A stretch of 38,611 nucleotides of DNA from NCBI GenBank assembly GCA_018882585.1, contig VFFB01000012.1, positions 1 through 38,611 of the forward strand, written 5' to 3'. Shown in pieces: positions 24,771 through 35,000 of the stretch; the stretch's first letter is position 1; every line of letters starts with the position of its first letter. The DNA is from Candidatus Kapaibacterium sp. Its GTDB lineage: Bacteria; Bacteroidota; Ignavibacteria; Kapaibacteriales; Kapaibacteriaceae. The notes beneath the pieces are model-generated. The model had not been told where the DNA came from. It did not search any database and saw only the letters and a program-made list of their open reading frames with translations. The translations under genes and the position numbers were made by a program.

Positions 24771-25199
24771 TTAGGAAAGTTCGAGTTGGACAAGGGTGGG
24801 CCGGGCGAGCTCGGCAACCGACATGGACCGGAAGGTCTCGTCGATACGCTCCTGCAATACGGCCAGCGGTTCCTTGATGGTGCATGCTCCGTGCACGGAG
24901 CAGTCGTGATCGTGCTTGCTTTGGCAGCTCACGATGGCGGGACTGTCTCCTTCGACAGCGGCAATGATATCTGCGATCGAGATCTCGGTAGGCGGTACGG
25001 CAAGAGCATAGCCCCCTTGTACACCCTGCGACGAGCGAACGTGTCCGGCACGCACGAGCTGCTGCAGCACCTTGGCAACAAGCGTGAACGATATATCGAA
25101 CTGCGCCGCGATCTCTTTGGCAGACACAAGGCCGGGCCTGTGCGCCATGGTCTGGACGGCGAAGAGGGCGTATTCGACACGTTTTGAGATCTTCAGCAT
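24771..25199 (-). CDS. Rrf2 family Fe-S-sensing transcriptional regulator (IscR/SufR-like)
   Basis: 142 residues. The N-terminal winged helix has the family start (KISKRVEYALFAV), a recognition region SAKEIAAQFDISFTLVAKVL and the wing GVQGGYALA. Three cysteines, Cys92, Cys100 and Cys106, sit where IscR holds its [2Fe-2S] cluster (E. coli Cys92, 98, 104), with slightly different spacing. This supports a cluster-sensing IscR-like repressor rather than CymR, which lacks them. It is embedded in the suf operon, 9 bases from the reductase gene. A GACT-N5-AGTC palindrome upstream of sufB is a plausible target, giving feedback control by Fe-S status. Confidence 0.9.
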   Translation of the reverse strand: MLKISKRVEYALFAVQTMAHRPGLVSAKEIAAQFDISFTLVAKVLQQLVRAGHVRSSQGVQGGYALAVPPTEISIADIIAAVEGDSPAIVSCQSKHDHDCSVHGACTIKEPLAVLQERIDETFRSMSVAELARPTLVQLELS

Positions 25200-25208
25200 C
25201 GGTTCGGT

Positions 25209-26300
25209 CTATTGGTCGTAGTCAGCAACAACATCGTCGGTGATCGGATGGGATTGGCACGTCAGGATATACCCTTCGTCGATCTCGTCGTCCGAAAGTG
25301 CCTCGCGTTCATCCATGATGACGCGTCCGCTCAGGAGCTTTGCCCTGCAGGTGCAGCAGGCGCCGATCTGACAGGCAAACGGCGGGTCAAGATTCGCACG
25401 CTGCGCTGCCGTCAGGATCGTTTCATCGGGATCAACGTCGAAGGTGCTTTCCGTGCCATACAGCCGAATGGTAACCGATCGCGTCTTCCGCTCGGCAGTT
25501 GCACCGTCGGGCTGTGTTTCTTCGTGATTCATGGGTTGGGACTTGTGCGTTGAGATGGTGAAGTACTCTCGATGGATGTTCGACTCCGGAACGGCAAGCT
25601 GATGCAATGCGCGACCAACGGCTTCCATCATTCCCTGTGGACCGCAGATGTAGTGCTGACATGCCGCAGCATCGGACGTTACGGATGACAACAGCATCGC
25701 CGCCATATCTGCGTCGAGAAGCCCGGCGTATGACGTACGAGTGGCTGTTGCGTTGTCTTCGAGTACATGCAGCTGCCGGAACCTGTCCGGATGCGCCAAT
25801 GCAAGACCGTCAATGACGTCGGCAAACATGATCGATCGTTCATTCCGATTTGCGTAGATCAGCGTCACAGACCTGTTTGGTTGCGCATCGAGAATACTCT
25901 TAAGCATGCTCAGGATGGGCGTGATGCCACTTCCACCGGCATACAGCACGATCGGGTCGGCCGAAGGAGTATCGACATCAATGGTGAACGAACCCATCGG
26001 CGGATAGAGTTCAAGCATGTCTCCCGGCTTGACGTGATCGTTCAGATACTGGCTCATTGCCCCGTTGGCAACGCGCTTCACGCCAATCGTCAGCGGCTCA
26101 TCTCCACGAGGCGAGCTGCAGATGGAGTAATTCCTGCGTTGCTCCACGCCGTCGATCACAGCCTTTACCGTGAGGTACTGTCCGGGAACAAAGCTGAACG
26201 CAGAACGGTCCGCCTCTGCCACCCTGAACGAAATGGCAACGGACTCATCGGTCGGACGTGCGACCGATGCAACGGTGAGACTATGAAACGTTACGGCCAT
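25209..26300 (-). CDS. Ferredoxin reductase fused to plant-type [2Fe-2S] ferredoxin (PaaE-like)
   Basis: 363 residues from ATG 26300, which overlaps the sufT stop as TGATG; an upstream reading would extend into sufT. Order: FAD-binding barrel with RRNYSICSS (RxYS, residues 55-63), NAD(P)H domain with AGGSGITP (121-128) and YICGPQGMM (218-225), linker, and a C-terminal ferredoxin domain with Cys310, Cys315, Cys318 and Cys348 (CxxxxCxxC-x29-C). It moves electrons from NAD(P)H through FAD to the 2Fe-2S cluster and on to a partner. PaaE of phenylacetyl-CoA epoxidase has this layout, but no paaABC genes are near. Placement between sufT and the regulator suggests a reductant for Fe-S assembly or repair, an inference. 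Confidence 0.88.
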   Translation of the reverse strand: MAVTFHSLTVASVARPTDESVAISFRVAEADRSAFSFVPGQYLTVKAVIDGVEQRRNYSICSSPRGDEPLTIGVKRVANGAMSQYLNDHVKPGDMLELYPPMGSFTIDVDTPSADPIVLYAGGSGITPILSMLKSILDAQPNRSVTLIYANRNERSIMFADVIDGLALAHPDRFRQLHVLEDNATATRTSYAGLLDADMAAMLLSSVTSDAAACQHYICGPQGMMEAVGRALHQLAVPESNIHREYFTISTHKSQPMNHEETQPDGATAERKTRSVTIRLYGTESTFDVDPDETILTAAQRANLDPPFACQIGACCTCRAKLLSGRVIMDEREALSDDEIDEGYILTCQSHPITDDVVADYDQ

Positions 26301-26608
26301 CAGAACAATCCGATCTGGAAGAGTGCGGCTTCGGACATCATGCTTTTGTCCCACGGCGGGTCGAAGGTGATGTACACATTACAATCACGCACACCCTCCA
26401 TTGCCTTGACACTGCGTTCAACTTCGGCAGGAAGCGACTGTGCAGAGGGACAGTTGGGCGTCGTGAGTGTCATGACCACTTCAACGAGATCGCCGTCGAC
26501 TATGCGAACTTCGTAAATCAATCCGAGTTCGTAAATGTCGATCGGTATTTCGGGGTCAAAGATCGTATGCAGCGTCTCAATGACACGGTCTCGCAGATGC
26601 TCGCTCAT
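26300..26608 (-). CDS. sufT: SufT, MIP18/DUF59 Fe-S maturation protein
   Basis: 102 residues of the MIP18 (DUF59) family. Conserved features: FDPEIPIDIYELGLIYEV (residues 17-34), TTPNCPSAQ with the conserved Cys53, and FDPPWDKSMMSE near the C-terminus. SufT helps load Fe-S clusters into client proteins, mainly under high Fe-S demand. PaaD is a paralogue with a similar core, but the position between sufE and the reductase in a complete suf operon favours SufT. It overlaps sufE by four bases (ATGA) and the reductase gene by one. Confidence 0.92.
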   Translation of the reverse strand: MSEHLRDRVIETLHTIFDPEIPIDIYELGLIYEVRIVDGDLVEVVMTLTTPNCPSAQSLPAEVERSVKAMEGVRDCNVYITFDPPWDKSMMSEAALFQIGLF

Positions 26609-27039
26609 GCAGTCCTCCGCGACAGAGCAAGAGCATATAACTGGATCTGCTTCAGCATGCTGGCAAGGCCGTTGGCTCGATTGGCCGACAGAGCCTGCGT
26701 CAGTCCGATGCGTTCGATAAAATCAGGTTTCATGCCAAGGATCTCGTCAGCCGTTCTGTCGTTGTACACAAACAGGAGCATGGCAATAATGCCCTTCACG
26801 ATCGAAGCATCGCTATCGGCCTCGAAGTGAATTCGACCATCCTGCACGGACGGATGCAGCCACACCTGGGACTGGCAACCTTTTACCTTGTACGTTTCAG
26901 ATCGATGCTCTTCTGGATAAGGGGCAAGGGTCTTGCCAAAGGAGATGATGTGGGCATAGCGATCCTCCCACGACGGGAGGAATTCGAACTGTTCCACCAG
27001 GTCGTTCGCGGCTTGCGCCATGGTCATCGCCGGAGTCAT
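26605..27039 (-). CDS. sufE: SufE cysteine desulfurase activator
   Basis: 144 residues, normal for SufE. It accepts persulfide sulfur from SufS and delivers it to SufBCD. The acceptor is Cys55 in YKVKGCQSQVWL, the family signature. EFLPSWEDRYAHIISFG near the start and the C-terminal LSANRANGLASML helix are also typical. It starts by ATGA overlap with sufS, so desulfurase and activator are translationally coupled, and overlaps sufT downstream. Confidence 0.95.
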   Translation of the reverse strand: MTPAMTMAQAANDLVEQFEFLPSWEDRYAHIISFGKTLAPYPEEHRSETYKVKGCQSQVWLHPSVQDGRIHFEADSDASIVKGIIAMLLFVYNDRTADEILGMKPDFIERIGLTQALSANRANGLASMLKQIQLYALALSRRTA

Positions 27040-28262
27040 CGAAGCATCTCCACAGCTTTTGCTACAGCGTGAACGCTTTGTTGCACGTCATCGTGGCTTG
27101 TATGCACTCCGAACGACATGCGCACGGTCGACGAAACGCCAAAGCGGTCCATCAGCGGTTGCGCACAGTGATGTCCAACACGCATCGCCACGCCCATGCG
27201 GTCGGCGATCATGCCGATGTCGGATGCATGGACACCGTCAACTACGAAAGAGATGATTCCGACCTTGTTCGGAGACGTTCCGATGATGCGCATTCCGTCG
27301 ATCCTTGACAGTTCTTCCGTGGCATGTGCCAGCAGTTCGGCCTCGTGGTGCCGCAGTGCATCGCAATCAATGCTCCGAAACCACTCGATGGCTGCAGCAA
27401 GGCCGATGGCACCCTCAAGATGCGGCGTACCCGCTTCGAATCGCATCGGTGGTTCGGCGTAGGTCGTACCTGCGAACGACACTCGGTCGATCATTGCCCC
27501 TCCACCTTGATACGGCGGCATGGATGCGAGCATCTCACGACGGCCATACAAGACACCGACCCCCGTTGGTCCATACAGCTTGTGGGCAGAAAACGCGTAA
27601 AAGTCGCAGCCAATATCGCGGACATTGACGTTGCCATGCTGCACTGCCTGTGCACCATCAACGAACGTGACAATGCCTCGTTCACGGGCCATGGCACATA
27701 GCCGGGCTACGTTATTGACGGTACCAAGGACGTTCGAGACGTGCGTGACGGCAAGGATGCGTATGTCAGCGGTAAGCATCTGCCGGGCGGAGGCATCGTC
27801 CAGTGAGCCATCCTCCAACACCGGAATTGGCCGTACTGATGCTCCCGTTTCGGCGGCGACCATCTGCCATGGCACGATGTTGGCATGGTGCTCCATGGCC
27901 GACACAAGGATGACGTCTTCCGTCTGCACGTGCTGACGGCCCCATGTTGCCGCAACCAGGTTGACAGACTCTGTCGTCCCTTTCGTGAAGATGATCTCGT
28001 CGGCATTCGCGCCAAGCATGGCAGCGACCTGCGTCCTGGCGCCCTCGAACATCTCCGTCGCTTCCGCAGCCAACGTGTGCGATCCGCGATGCACATTGCT
28101 GTAGTGCTGTTCGTCGAACGAACGCATGGCATCAAGAACATGTCGGGGCTTCATCGTCGTTGCCGCGCTGTCCATGTAGACCAAGGGTCTACCGTCGTGC
28201 ACACGGCGCGAGAGGATCGGGAATTCGGCTCGGATCGCCGCGATGTCGAACGTTGCGGTCAC
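27036..28262 (-). CDS. sufS: Cysteine desulfurase SufS
   Basis: 408 residues from GTG 28262, which overlaps the sufD stop (GTGA) and gives the family's usual ~406-residue length. The frame extends upstream but only inside sufD. This PLP enzyme converts cysteine to alanine and leaves a persulfide. The PLP lysine is Lys228 in FYAFSAHKLYGPTG; His125 (SAMEHHANIVPW) and Asp202 (VDGAQAV) contact the cofactor. The persulfide Cys366 is in RVGHHCAQPLMDRFG, the short-loop group II form that needs SufE. pdxJ, for PLP synthesis, lies elsewhere in the window. Confidence 0.95.
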   Translation of the reverse strand: MTATFDIAAIRAEFPILSRRVHDGRPLVYMDSAATTMKPRHVLDAMRSFDEQHYSNVHRGSHTLAAEATEMFEGARTQVAAMLGANADEIIFTKGTTESVNLVAATWGRQHVQTEDVILVSAMEHHANIVPWQMVAAETGASVRPIPVLEDGSLDDASARQMLTADIRILAVTHVSNVLGTVNNVARLCAMARERGIVTFVDGAQAVQHGNVNVRDIGCDFYAFSAHKLYGPTGVGVLYGRREMLASMPPYQGGGAMIDRVSFAGTTYAEPPMRFEAGTPHLEGAIGLAAAIEWFRSIDCDALRHHEAELLAHATEELSRIDGMRIIGTSPNKVGIISFVVDGVHASDIGMIADRMGVAMRVGHHCAQPLMDRFGVSSTVRMSFGVHTSHDDVQQSVHAVAKAVEMLR

Positions 28263-29563
28263 GCCAATGCTTCGTCGATCAGTGCAACCATGTGCGTGCG
28301 GATCGCATCGTCGTCCAGGTGATCCATCACCTCGGCGGCAAAGGCATGCGTCAAGAGTTTGCGTGCATCGCCTTCGGGAAGGCCGCGTGCCCGCAGGTAG
28401 AACAGTGCGTCTTCGTTCAGCTGACCCGTGGTGGCACCGTGCGAGCACTTGACATCATCGGCCCAGATCTCGAGCTGTGGCTTCGCGTTGATCTGTGCAG
28501 ACTCGCTTAGCAGCAGCGCGTGGTTGGACTGATAGGCTGTGGTCTTTTGCGCGTCTTCGCGGACGAAGATTTTGCCGTTGAAGACGCCGACAGACTTGTC
28601 GTCGTAGACGCCCTTGTATAACTCTTCGCTATGGCAGTGCGGAGCGACATGGTCAACGACGGTATGATTATCGGCGAACGACGTACCGTCAAGCACCGAA
28701 ACGCCGTACAGGTATCCCGACGCACCCGGCTCTACAAGTCGTACATGCAGGTCGTTGCGCACGAACCTGCCTCCGGTGACCACGGTAGCGCACACGGCAC
28801 GAGCGTCACGTGCCACGACGGCAGCCGTTGAACCAATGTGCGAGGCGTTGTTCGCATCGTGCAACAATTTGAAGTAACGAACATGGCTTCCTGCTTCGGC
28901 CAAGACTTCGACGACCGTGACGTCGAGCGCCTGGAAGGTGCCGACGGTGTGATGCGATTCGATGATCGTGGCCTCGGCATGTGTGTCTGCAAGAATCAAC
29001 ACACGGGGCGTATGCAGGATGTCCGACGCACGAGCGTCGCCAACGCACAGGATGTGCAGCGGCCGTGCAAGTCTACCGTGCACGTGCACCAGTATGCCCT
29101 GCTGTGTCAGCGCAGCATTCACGGCCACAAAGGGATGTGCCGATGCCGGCGTGATATGGCCGAACGCTGCTGCAACGCGCGGGTGCGAGGCCAGAAGGTC
29201 ATCGGTGATCATCTGCACGGTCACCGCTGCATCGCCTTCGGGCAACGTCGAGACGTCGGTGCGCACCATGCCGTTCACAACGACAAGGCGCCATGCATCG
29301 ACGTCGGGCATATGGCCAAGCGCTGCAAGGTCATGCGCTGCAAGGTCGCTATCGGGTGATTGCTGCAGATCGCTGGCAAGCAGTGGCAACACGTTGGTGT
29401 ACTTCCACTCCTCGTGACGGATGGTGGGCACGCCTTGGGTCGTGAACGCCTCAAGGGCCGATCGACGCAGTGCGTGCAACGCTCCGCCGGCGGCACCGTT
29501 GATACGCTGTTCGAGCGAGCCGAAGGCGTTGCGGATATTATCGTTGAAACGTTCGATCGACAC
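28259..29563 (-). CDS. sufD: Fe-S scaffold complex subunit SufD
   Basis: 434 residues, in the SufD size range. N-terminal helices with RHEEWKYTNVLPL match the (E)EWRYT segment of SufD. A right-handed beta-helix core follows, and LEIWADDVKCSHGATTGQ (Cys373, His375) corresponds to the assembly-site region around E. coli His360. It is the inactive-cluster paralogue of SufB and forms SufBC2D. It sits one base after the sufC stop and overlaps sufS by GTGA. SufD is the least conserved member, but the context removes doubt. Confidence 0.94.
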   Translation of the reverse strand: MSIERFNDNIRNAFGSLEQRINGAAGGALHALRRSALEAFTTQGVPTIRHEEWKYTNVLPLLASDLQQSPDSDLAAHDLAALGHMPDVDAWRLVVVNGMVRTDVSTLPEGDAAVTVQMITDDLLASHPRVAAAFGHITPASAHPFVAVNAALTQQGILVHVHGRLARPLHILCVGDARASDILHTPRVLILADTHAEATIIESHHTVGTFQALDVTVVEVLAEAGSHVRYFKLLHDANNASHIGSTAAVVARDARAVCATVVTGGRFVRNDLHVRLVEPGASGYLYGVSVLDGTSFADNHTVVDHVAPHCHSEELYKGVYDDKSVGVFNGKIFVREDAQKTTAYQSNHALLLSESAQINAKPQLEIWADDVKCSHGATTGQLNEDALFYLRARGLPEGDARKLLTHAFAAEVMDHLDDDAIRTHMVALIDEALA

Positions 29564-29564
29564 G

Positions 29565-30332
29565 TCAGGCCTCCACCGGTACGGTGTTCTTCACCCAGTC
29601 GTATCCCTTGGCTTCCAGCTCAAGGGCAAGTTCCTTGCCCCCTGACATGGCAATGCGTCCGTTCACAAGCACGTGAACAACGTCGGGTACGATGTAATCC
29701 AGCAACCGCTGATAGTGCGTGATCACGACGGTGGCATTGGATGGAGAACGAAGTGCATTGACGCCCGAGGCGACGATGCGCAACGCGTCGATGTCAAGAC
29801 CGGAGTCGGTCTCGTCAAGCACGGACAGCGTCGGCTCGAGCATGGCCATCTGAAACACTTCGTTGCGCTTCTTCTCGCCGCCGGAGAACCCCTCATTGAG
29901 CGAGCGGCTCAAGAAGCTTTGATCCATTTCGACGAGCTTCATTTTCTCGCGCATCAAGGCAAGAAATGCTGCGGCCTCCAGCGGCTCCTGGCCGCGATAC
30001 TTACGCACGGCATTGACGCTGGTCTTGAGGAAGTTCGCAGTTGATACACCCGGGATCTCCACAGGGTATTGGAAGGCAAGGAACAGTCCTTCGCCGGCGC
30101 GCTCCTCCGGTGCCATCTCAAGCAGATCCTTCTGCATGAAGGTCACGCTACCGCCAAGAACCTCATAGTCCTCGCGGCCGGCAAGCACGCTCGCCAACGT
30201 TGATTTACCGGAGCCGTTGGGCCCCATGATGGCGTGAACTTCACCCGGGCGCACCGTGAGCGAAACGCCCTTCAGGATCTCGCGTCCTTCGATGCCGGCC
30301 CGCAGATTATCGATCGTCAGAATTGGTTGCAT
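29565..30332 (-). CDS. sufC: Fe-S assembly ATPase SufC
   Basis: 255 residues. A cytosolic ABC-type ATPase that drives conformational change in SufBC2D. Walker A GPNGSGKST (37-45), signature FSGGEKKRNE (149-158, the KKRNE ending is SufC-specific), Walker B LSVLDETDSGLD (Asp173, Glu174) and switch His206 in ITHYQRL. No membrane partner is expected. It sits 49 bases after sufB and one base before sufD. Confidence 0.97.
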   Translation of the reverse strand: MQPILTIDNLRAGIEGREILKGVSLTVRPGEVHAIMGPNGSGKSTLASVLAGREDYEVLGGSVTFMQKDLLEMAPEERAGEGLFLAFQYPVEIPGVSTANFLKTSVNAVRKYRGQEPLEAAAFLALMREKMKLVEMDQSFLSRSLNEGFSGGEKKRNEVFQMAMLEPTLSVLDETDSGLDIDALRIVASGVNALRSPSNATVVITHYQRLLDYIVPDVVHVLVNGRIAMSGGKELALELEAKGYDWVKNTVPVEA

Positions 30333-30381
30333 GGTAGGTGTGATATGGTGTATTGACGTGGGAGGTGGAAGACGGGGCTCC

Positions 30382-31827
30382 TTATCCGACGGAGCCTTCG
30401 AGCGATATGACTAGAAGCTTTTTGGCTTCGACGGCGAACTCCATCGGAAGCTGATCGATCACGTCGCGGACATATCCGTTCACGATCAATGCCACCGCCT
30501 CTTCCGTGCCGATACCGCGCTGGTTGCAGTAGAACAAAATGTCTTCGCCGATCTTCGATGTTGTTGCTTCGTGCTCGACGGTTGCCGTCTGGTTGCCGAC
30601 TTCAAGGTAGGGGAAGGTGTGCGCTCCGCAGGTCGAGCCGATCAGCAGTGAATCGCACTGCGAGAAGTTGCGGGCATTTACGGCATTACGTCCAACCTTG
30701 ACAAGGCCACGGTACGAGTTCTGGCTATTACCGGCCGAGATGCCTTTGGACACAATGCGTGAACGCGTATTGCGACCAAGATGGTACATCTTGGTGCCGG
30801 TGTCGGCCTGCTGCATGTTGTTGGTCACGGCAACGCTGTAAAACTCACCGACGGTATCGTTGCCTTTCAACACGACGCTCGGATATTTCCATGTGATGGC
30901 CGATCCGGTCTCGACCTGCGTCCACGAGATCTTGCTTCGATCACCCTGGCAGATGCCACGCTTCGTAACGAAGTTGTAGATGCCGCCCTTGCCTTCTTTG
31001 TCGCCGGGATACCAGTTCTGCACCGTCGAGTACTTGATCTCGGCATCGGCATGGGCAACAAGTTCGACCACAGCGGCATGCAACTGGTTTTCGTCGCGCT
31101 GCGGCGCCGTGCATCCTTCCAGGTACGAAACGTAGCTGCCCTCGTCGGCAATGATCAGCGTCCGCTCAAACTGACCTGTGTTACGGGCATTGATTCGGAA
31201 GTAGGTGCTGAGTTCCATCGGACAGCGAACGCCCTTGGGCACGTAGACGAATGATCCATCGCTGAACACGGCAGAATTCAACGCAGCGTAGAAATTGTCG
31301 TTCTGCGGAACCACGCTGCCCAGATACTTCTTGACAAGTTCAGGGTGCTCACGAACGGCCTCGCTCATCGGACAGAAAATGATGCCCTTCTCGCGCAGCG
31401 CCTCCTGGAACGTGGTCTTCACGCTCACGCTGTCAAGCACGGCATCGACGGCAACGCCGGCCAGCAGCTTCTGCTCTTCGAGAGGAATGCCCAGCTTTTC
31501 GAAGGTGGCAAGCAACTCCGGATCGACCTCATCCAACGAGTTCAACTCGGGACGCTTCTTTGGCGCAGCCCAGTAGATGATGTCCTGAAAGTCGACCGCA
31601 GGGTAGTTCACATTGGCCCACGTCGGTTCCGTCATGGCCTGCCACTGACGGAATGCCTTCAGACGCCATTCAAGCATCCAATCGGGCTCCTCCTTCTTTG
31701 CCGAGATAAAACGGACAACGTCTTCACTCAGCCCCTTGGGAAGCATCTCCTGTTCAATGTCGGAGACGAATCCATACTTGTATTCTCCCTGAACGACGTC
31801 GTCCAGTATCTGCTGTTCCTGTTCCAT
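30382..31827 (-). CDS. sufB: Fe-S scaffold complex subunit SufB
   Basis: 481 residues, typical for SufB, the scaffold where the nascent cluster forms with SufC and SufD. The conserved Cys400 lies in [14 protein letters not shown] (E. coli Cys405), followed by [20 protein letters not shown] containing the acidic cluster-site residues. [17 protein letters not shown] and LEGCTAP are also family marks. The ATG is followed by EQEQQILDD. It is the first gene of the suf operon; an IscR-like operator core lies 43-55 bases upstream of its start. Confidence 0.97.
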   Translation of the reverse strand: MEQEQQILDDVVQGEYKYGFVSDIEQEMLPKGLSEDVVRFISAKKEEPDWMLEWRLKAFRQWQAMTEPTWANVNYPAVDFQDIIYWAAPKKRPELNSLDEVDPELLATFEKLGIPLEEQKLLAGVAVDAVLDSVSVKTTFQEALREKGIIFCPMSEAVREHPELVKKYLGSVVPQNDNFYAALNSAVFSDGSFVYVPKGVRCPMELSTYFRINARNTGQFERTLIIADEGSYVSYLEGCTAPQRDENQLHAAVVELVAHADAEIKYSTVQNWYPGDKEGKGGIYNFVTKRGICQGDRSKISWTQVETGSAITWKYPSVVLKGNDTVGEFYSVAVTNNMQQADTGTKMYHLGRNTRSRIVSKGISAGNSQNSYRGLVKVGRNAVNARNFSQCDSLLIGSTCGAHTFPYLEVGNQTATVEHEATTSKIGEDILFYCNQRGIGTEEAVALIVNGYVRDVIDQLPMEFAVEAKKLLVISLEGSVG

Positions 31828-31869
31828 GTTCCTGTGTGTCGGTGTTACGGAAGCCGATGACGAAAATAC

Positions 31870-31882
31870 GACTTTTTTAGTC
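31870..31882 (-). promoter_or_regulatory. Putative IscR-type operator before sufB
   Basis: The palindrome GACT-N5-AGTC with an all A/T spacer is the core of the IscR type 1 site (flanked consensus ATAsyyGACT-N5-AGTCrrsTAT). The flanks match only partly. It directly adjoins a weak -7-like box (minus TATTTTCG, 31861-31868), so a bound repressor would block sufB transcription. The IscR-like gene is in the same operon. Confidence 0.6.
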
Positions 31883-31966
31883 CGAGATCAGGAACAGGAC
31901 AAGGGGCGTCGTGGTTCCCCGGACGAACGACAGCATTTGCGTGAATGGAACAGGCAGAAACGAAGA

Positions 31967-31997
31967 CGTCCCGACCGCATGCGATGCGATCGGGACG
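31967..31997 (-). terminator. Strong hairpin after the SBBP gene
   Basis: 14-base arms (31967-31980 with 31984-31997), with one C-A mismatch and a 3-base loop, lie 25 bases downstream of the stop of the minus-strand gene at 32022. On the minus strand a mixed TCTTCGTTTCTG tract follows. Probably an intrinsic terminator insulating the suf promoter, though the U tract is imperfect. Confidence 0.65.
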
Positions 31998-32021
31998 CCG
32001 AATGATTGGACTGTTGTTGAA

Positions 32022-35000
32022 TCAGCGTTGGATGACGAACGTGCCCTGAGCGACGCGGCCTGCCGAAGTAAACTCAAGGATGTACGTTGCCGGCGCCAAT
32101 GACTGGACAGGAATGCTGATCACTTGGGTCGATCCCGGACGCACCATGCTGACGACACGGCCGCTCAAGTCAATGATACGGACTACCATGGATTCTTGCG
32201 GCTGATCGACTGCAAGACGAACAACCTCATCGGCAGGTTGCGGTCCCAGGATACGGGCACCAAGATCAGAAAGTTCCTCTGCCGAATTGACGGCCTTGTT
32301 GACCTTTACTGTCGCTGCTTCCGATGTCACAACGCCGCATCCGCCGGTAACGACGCAACGATAGGTGGCTGCGTCGGCCATCGCAGCCGCAGCCACCTTG
32401 TAGGTTGCTGCGGTGGCGCCATCGATGTTGGTGCCATCTTTGGACCATTGATACGTGAGCGTACCGCCTGTTGCCGTTACGCCCAGTTCGAAGGCGGCGC
32501 CTTCGTCGACGGTAACGTCCTGCGGCTGTTTGGAGATCGCCGTCGGCGTTGCCTCCGTCACGTCCACCACTGTCGAGTTCAGCTGCGGGTTGCAGGAGCC
32601 GGTAACCACACAATCATACTTACCGAGGCTTGATGCCGACACAGTGAGTTCGAGCGTGCTCTTGGTGGCACCGTTGATGTTCGAACCGTTATGTCTCCAC
32701 TGATACTTGACACTCGTGCCCGAAGCCTCGATAGAGAGTGTCACGGGCTGGCCAACGCAGGCACTTGCCGCAACCGGCTGTCGATCGATCTTGGGTGGCA
32801 GATTCAGTGTGAACGGGGCAGGCGTGCTTGAGAGATGGCCGCGTTCGGAGCGGATTGCCATACGATATGTTGAACCTGGCTGCAGGTCCGTTGGCTTCCA
32901 TGTATATGCCTTTGTGGTGAGTCCCTTTGCGATCTCGGTCCACGTAGTGCCATTGTCCGTAGACAGCTCGAGCGAGTACTTGTCATCGGCAAGCATGTCC
33001 AGTACCTGCCATGTGACAGGTATGTTGGCCCCAACGCAATAGGACTCGCCACCGCGAGGCGAGGCAAGTTCGAGCGAGCCGAAGGCGAACTTGCCCAGGA
33101 AGATATCCTGGCCAGATGCCTTCGTGTTATACGACTGTTCGTGCGTCGGCAGGTTGGTCGATGTCGTTGACATTGCATAAACAATGTCGCCCTTGGGGTC
33201 GACGATGGCAGCTCGCACGGTATCGTCCGCGCTCGCACCCAGCAGCGTGCAGTACCGATTCGTCGTGGTATTGATCAGCGCCACGAATCCATCCGTAGTA
33301 CCCGCACGATTCGACTCTGAGCCCGTGCCTGTCGTTGGGAAGTCTACCGAGACCGTATATCCATAGATAACAGCAGTGGTCGATGTTGTATACGGCTTTG
33401 CACCCAGGACTTCGTCGTTGCCCGAACCACCGTAGTAGGTAAGGCTCTTCAGGTCGCGACCATCATCGGACATGACAGCCATGAAGATGTCCTGACCTCC
33501 GATCGGCGTGGTATTGAGCGTACTGACAGCTTCGAGATTCGGCGAATTGGTCACGCCCACAACGTGCGCACGGCCAAGATCATCGACGAAGACCCCACGA
33601 CCTTGTTCGTCGCCTGAACCACCGAGGTAGGACGAGTACGTACCGTCGTCCGACTTTGCAAGGGCCAGCTCGTTATTGAACTTCGTGATGAATGCATCCG
33701 TGATTCCGCCGCCAAACGTTCGGTCGTACGGCAGACGTCCCGAGGCAAAAAAGCTGGGAGTCGGAGCCGTTTCAAAATCCGATGACGATGTCGAGCCGGT
33801 GATGTAGACGCCTGATGCGTTGTCGACGGCGATCGCCGTGATGATCTCGTCGCCGCTCCGTCCGAAGAACCTTCCCTGCAACATTGTGCCGGATTGCGAA
33901 AAGCTGGCAACGAAGCCTTCGATACCGCCCAGGTTAGCGCCGCCGCCGGGCGTTGTCGACTGCCGTCCACGCCAGTCCGACACGGTAACGCTTACAGGGA
34001 ACGTAACCGGGAAGTTTGCATTCGACAGGGTTGTACCGGCTACGTAGATCGTCAGATTCTTGTCAACGGCCACACCGCGAGGCGAATCATCCTTGTTTCC
34101 GCCGTGATAGGTGGCCAACTTCAGTGCGGTCAGATTCGAGTCCAGCTTGACCAGGAATCCATCCAGACCAGCCTTGTAGATCTGCCCCGACGCTCCCGAC
34201 GATGTGGGGAAATTCGCTGACTGTGTTTCACCGACGATATAGACGCTGTTAGCCTTATCAACGCACATGCCGCGGGCTCTATCATGATCGCTACCGCCGA
34301 TAAAGGCAAAGGAGATGACCTTTGTGAGTTTGGGGTCCATACGCGCAATGAACGCATCTGTCTGTCCCGTACTACCATGATTGACCGTGCTACCGGCGTC
34401 CGGGAACTGGATCTCCTCGGCAGCGCCTGCAATGATAACTTCCTGGCGCGCGGTGTACTCAAGCCCTGCGATCAGATCATTTCCCTTGCTGCCAATGTAG
34501 GCACCGTAGACCACCGGGTCGATCAGCAGTCGCTTGGCTGGGTCATAGCCTTCAATGTTGAACGACAAGGCAATGCCATCGTCGACAGGTTCCATGGCAA
34601 AACTCGCGTTCAGCGGTGTGCCCTCCTGTTCGACGTGTAGCCGATCCAGCCGCAGACAGTTATCGATCATGACCTGCCGAATCTCGCCATGCGCGTCGGC
34701 CATGGTCATGAACCTTGCCACGTACGGCCAGCGCAGGGCCACGCGGGCGAGCTCAGCCCCGGGCCGAACGTCAAGGTCGAACCGCAGTTGTTCATCTTGC
34801 AGGGTGTACACGACGTCGACACCGGGATAGACGTTCGTGACCGTCACACGGTCAGAAACGTGCACGACGTGCGCCGACTTACCCCGATAGAACGCCACGA
34901 CCTGGTCGGTAGGGTGATAGACCGTGCCCGTTGCGCCCGTCGTGTTCTGCCACTCTGCTCGTAGCGTCGTGGTGGGCGCATCAGGCACGTCGGCCGTGCG

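Noticed and set aside
25209-26608. paaD-paaE of phenylacetate degradation
   Set aside because: The DUF59 protein and reductase resemble PaaD and PaaE, but paaABC are absent and both lie inside a complete suf operon with overlapping starts, so SufT and an Fe-S-linked reductase fit better.
31877-32077. Small minus-strand frame between the SBBP gene and sufB
   Set aside because: It spans the hairpin and putative operator region, overlaps the end of the SBBP gene and shows no family features. Non-coding is more likely.
32600-34500. DNA repeat array or CRISPR-like repeats in the SBBP gene
   Set aside because: The periodicity is at the protein level (propeller-like and Ig-like repeats). The underlying DNA repeats are divergent and not regularly spaced.
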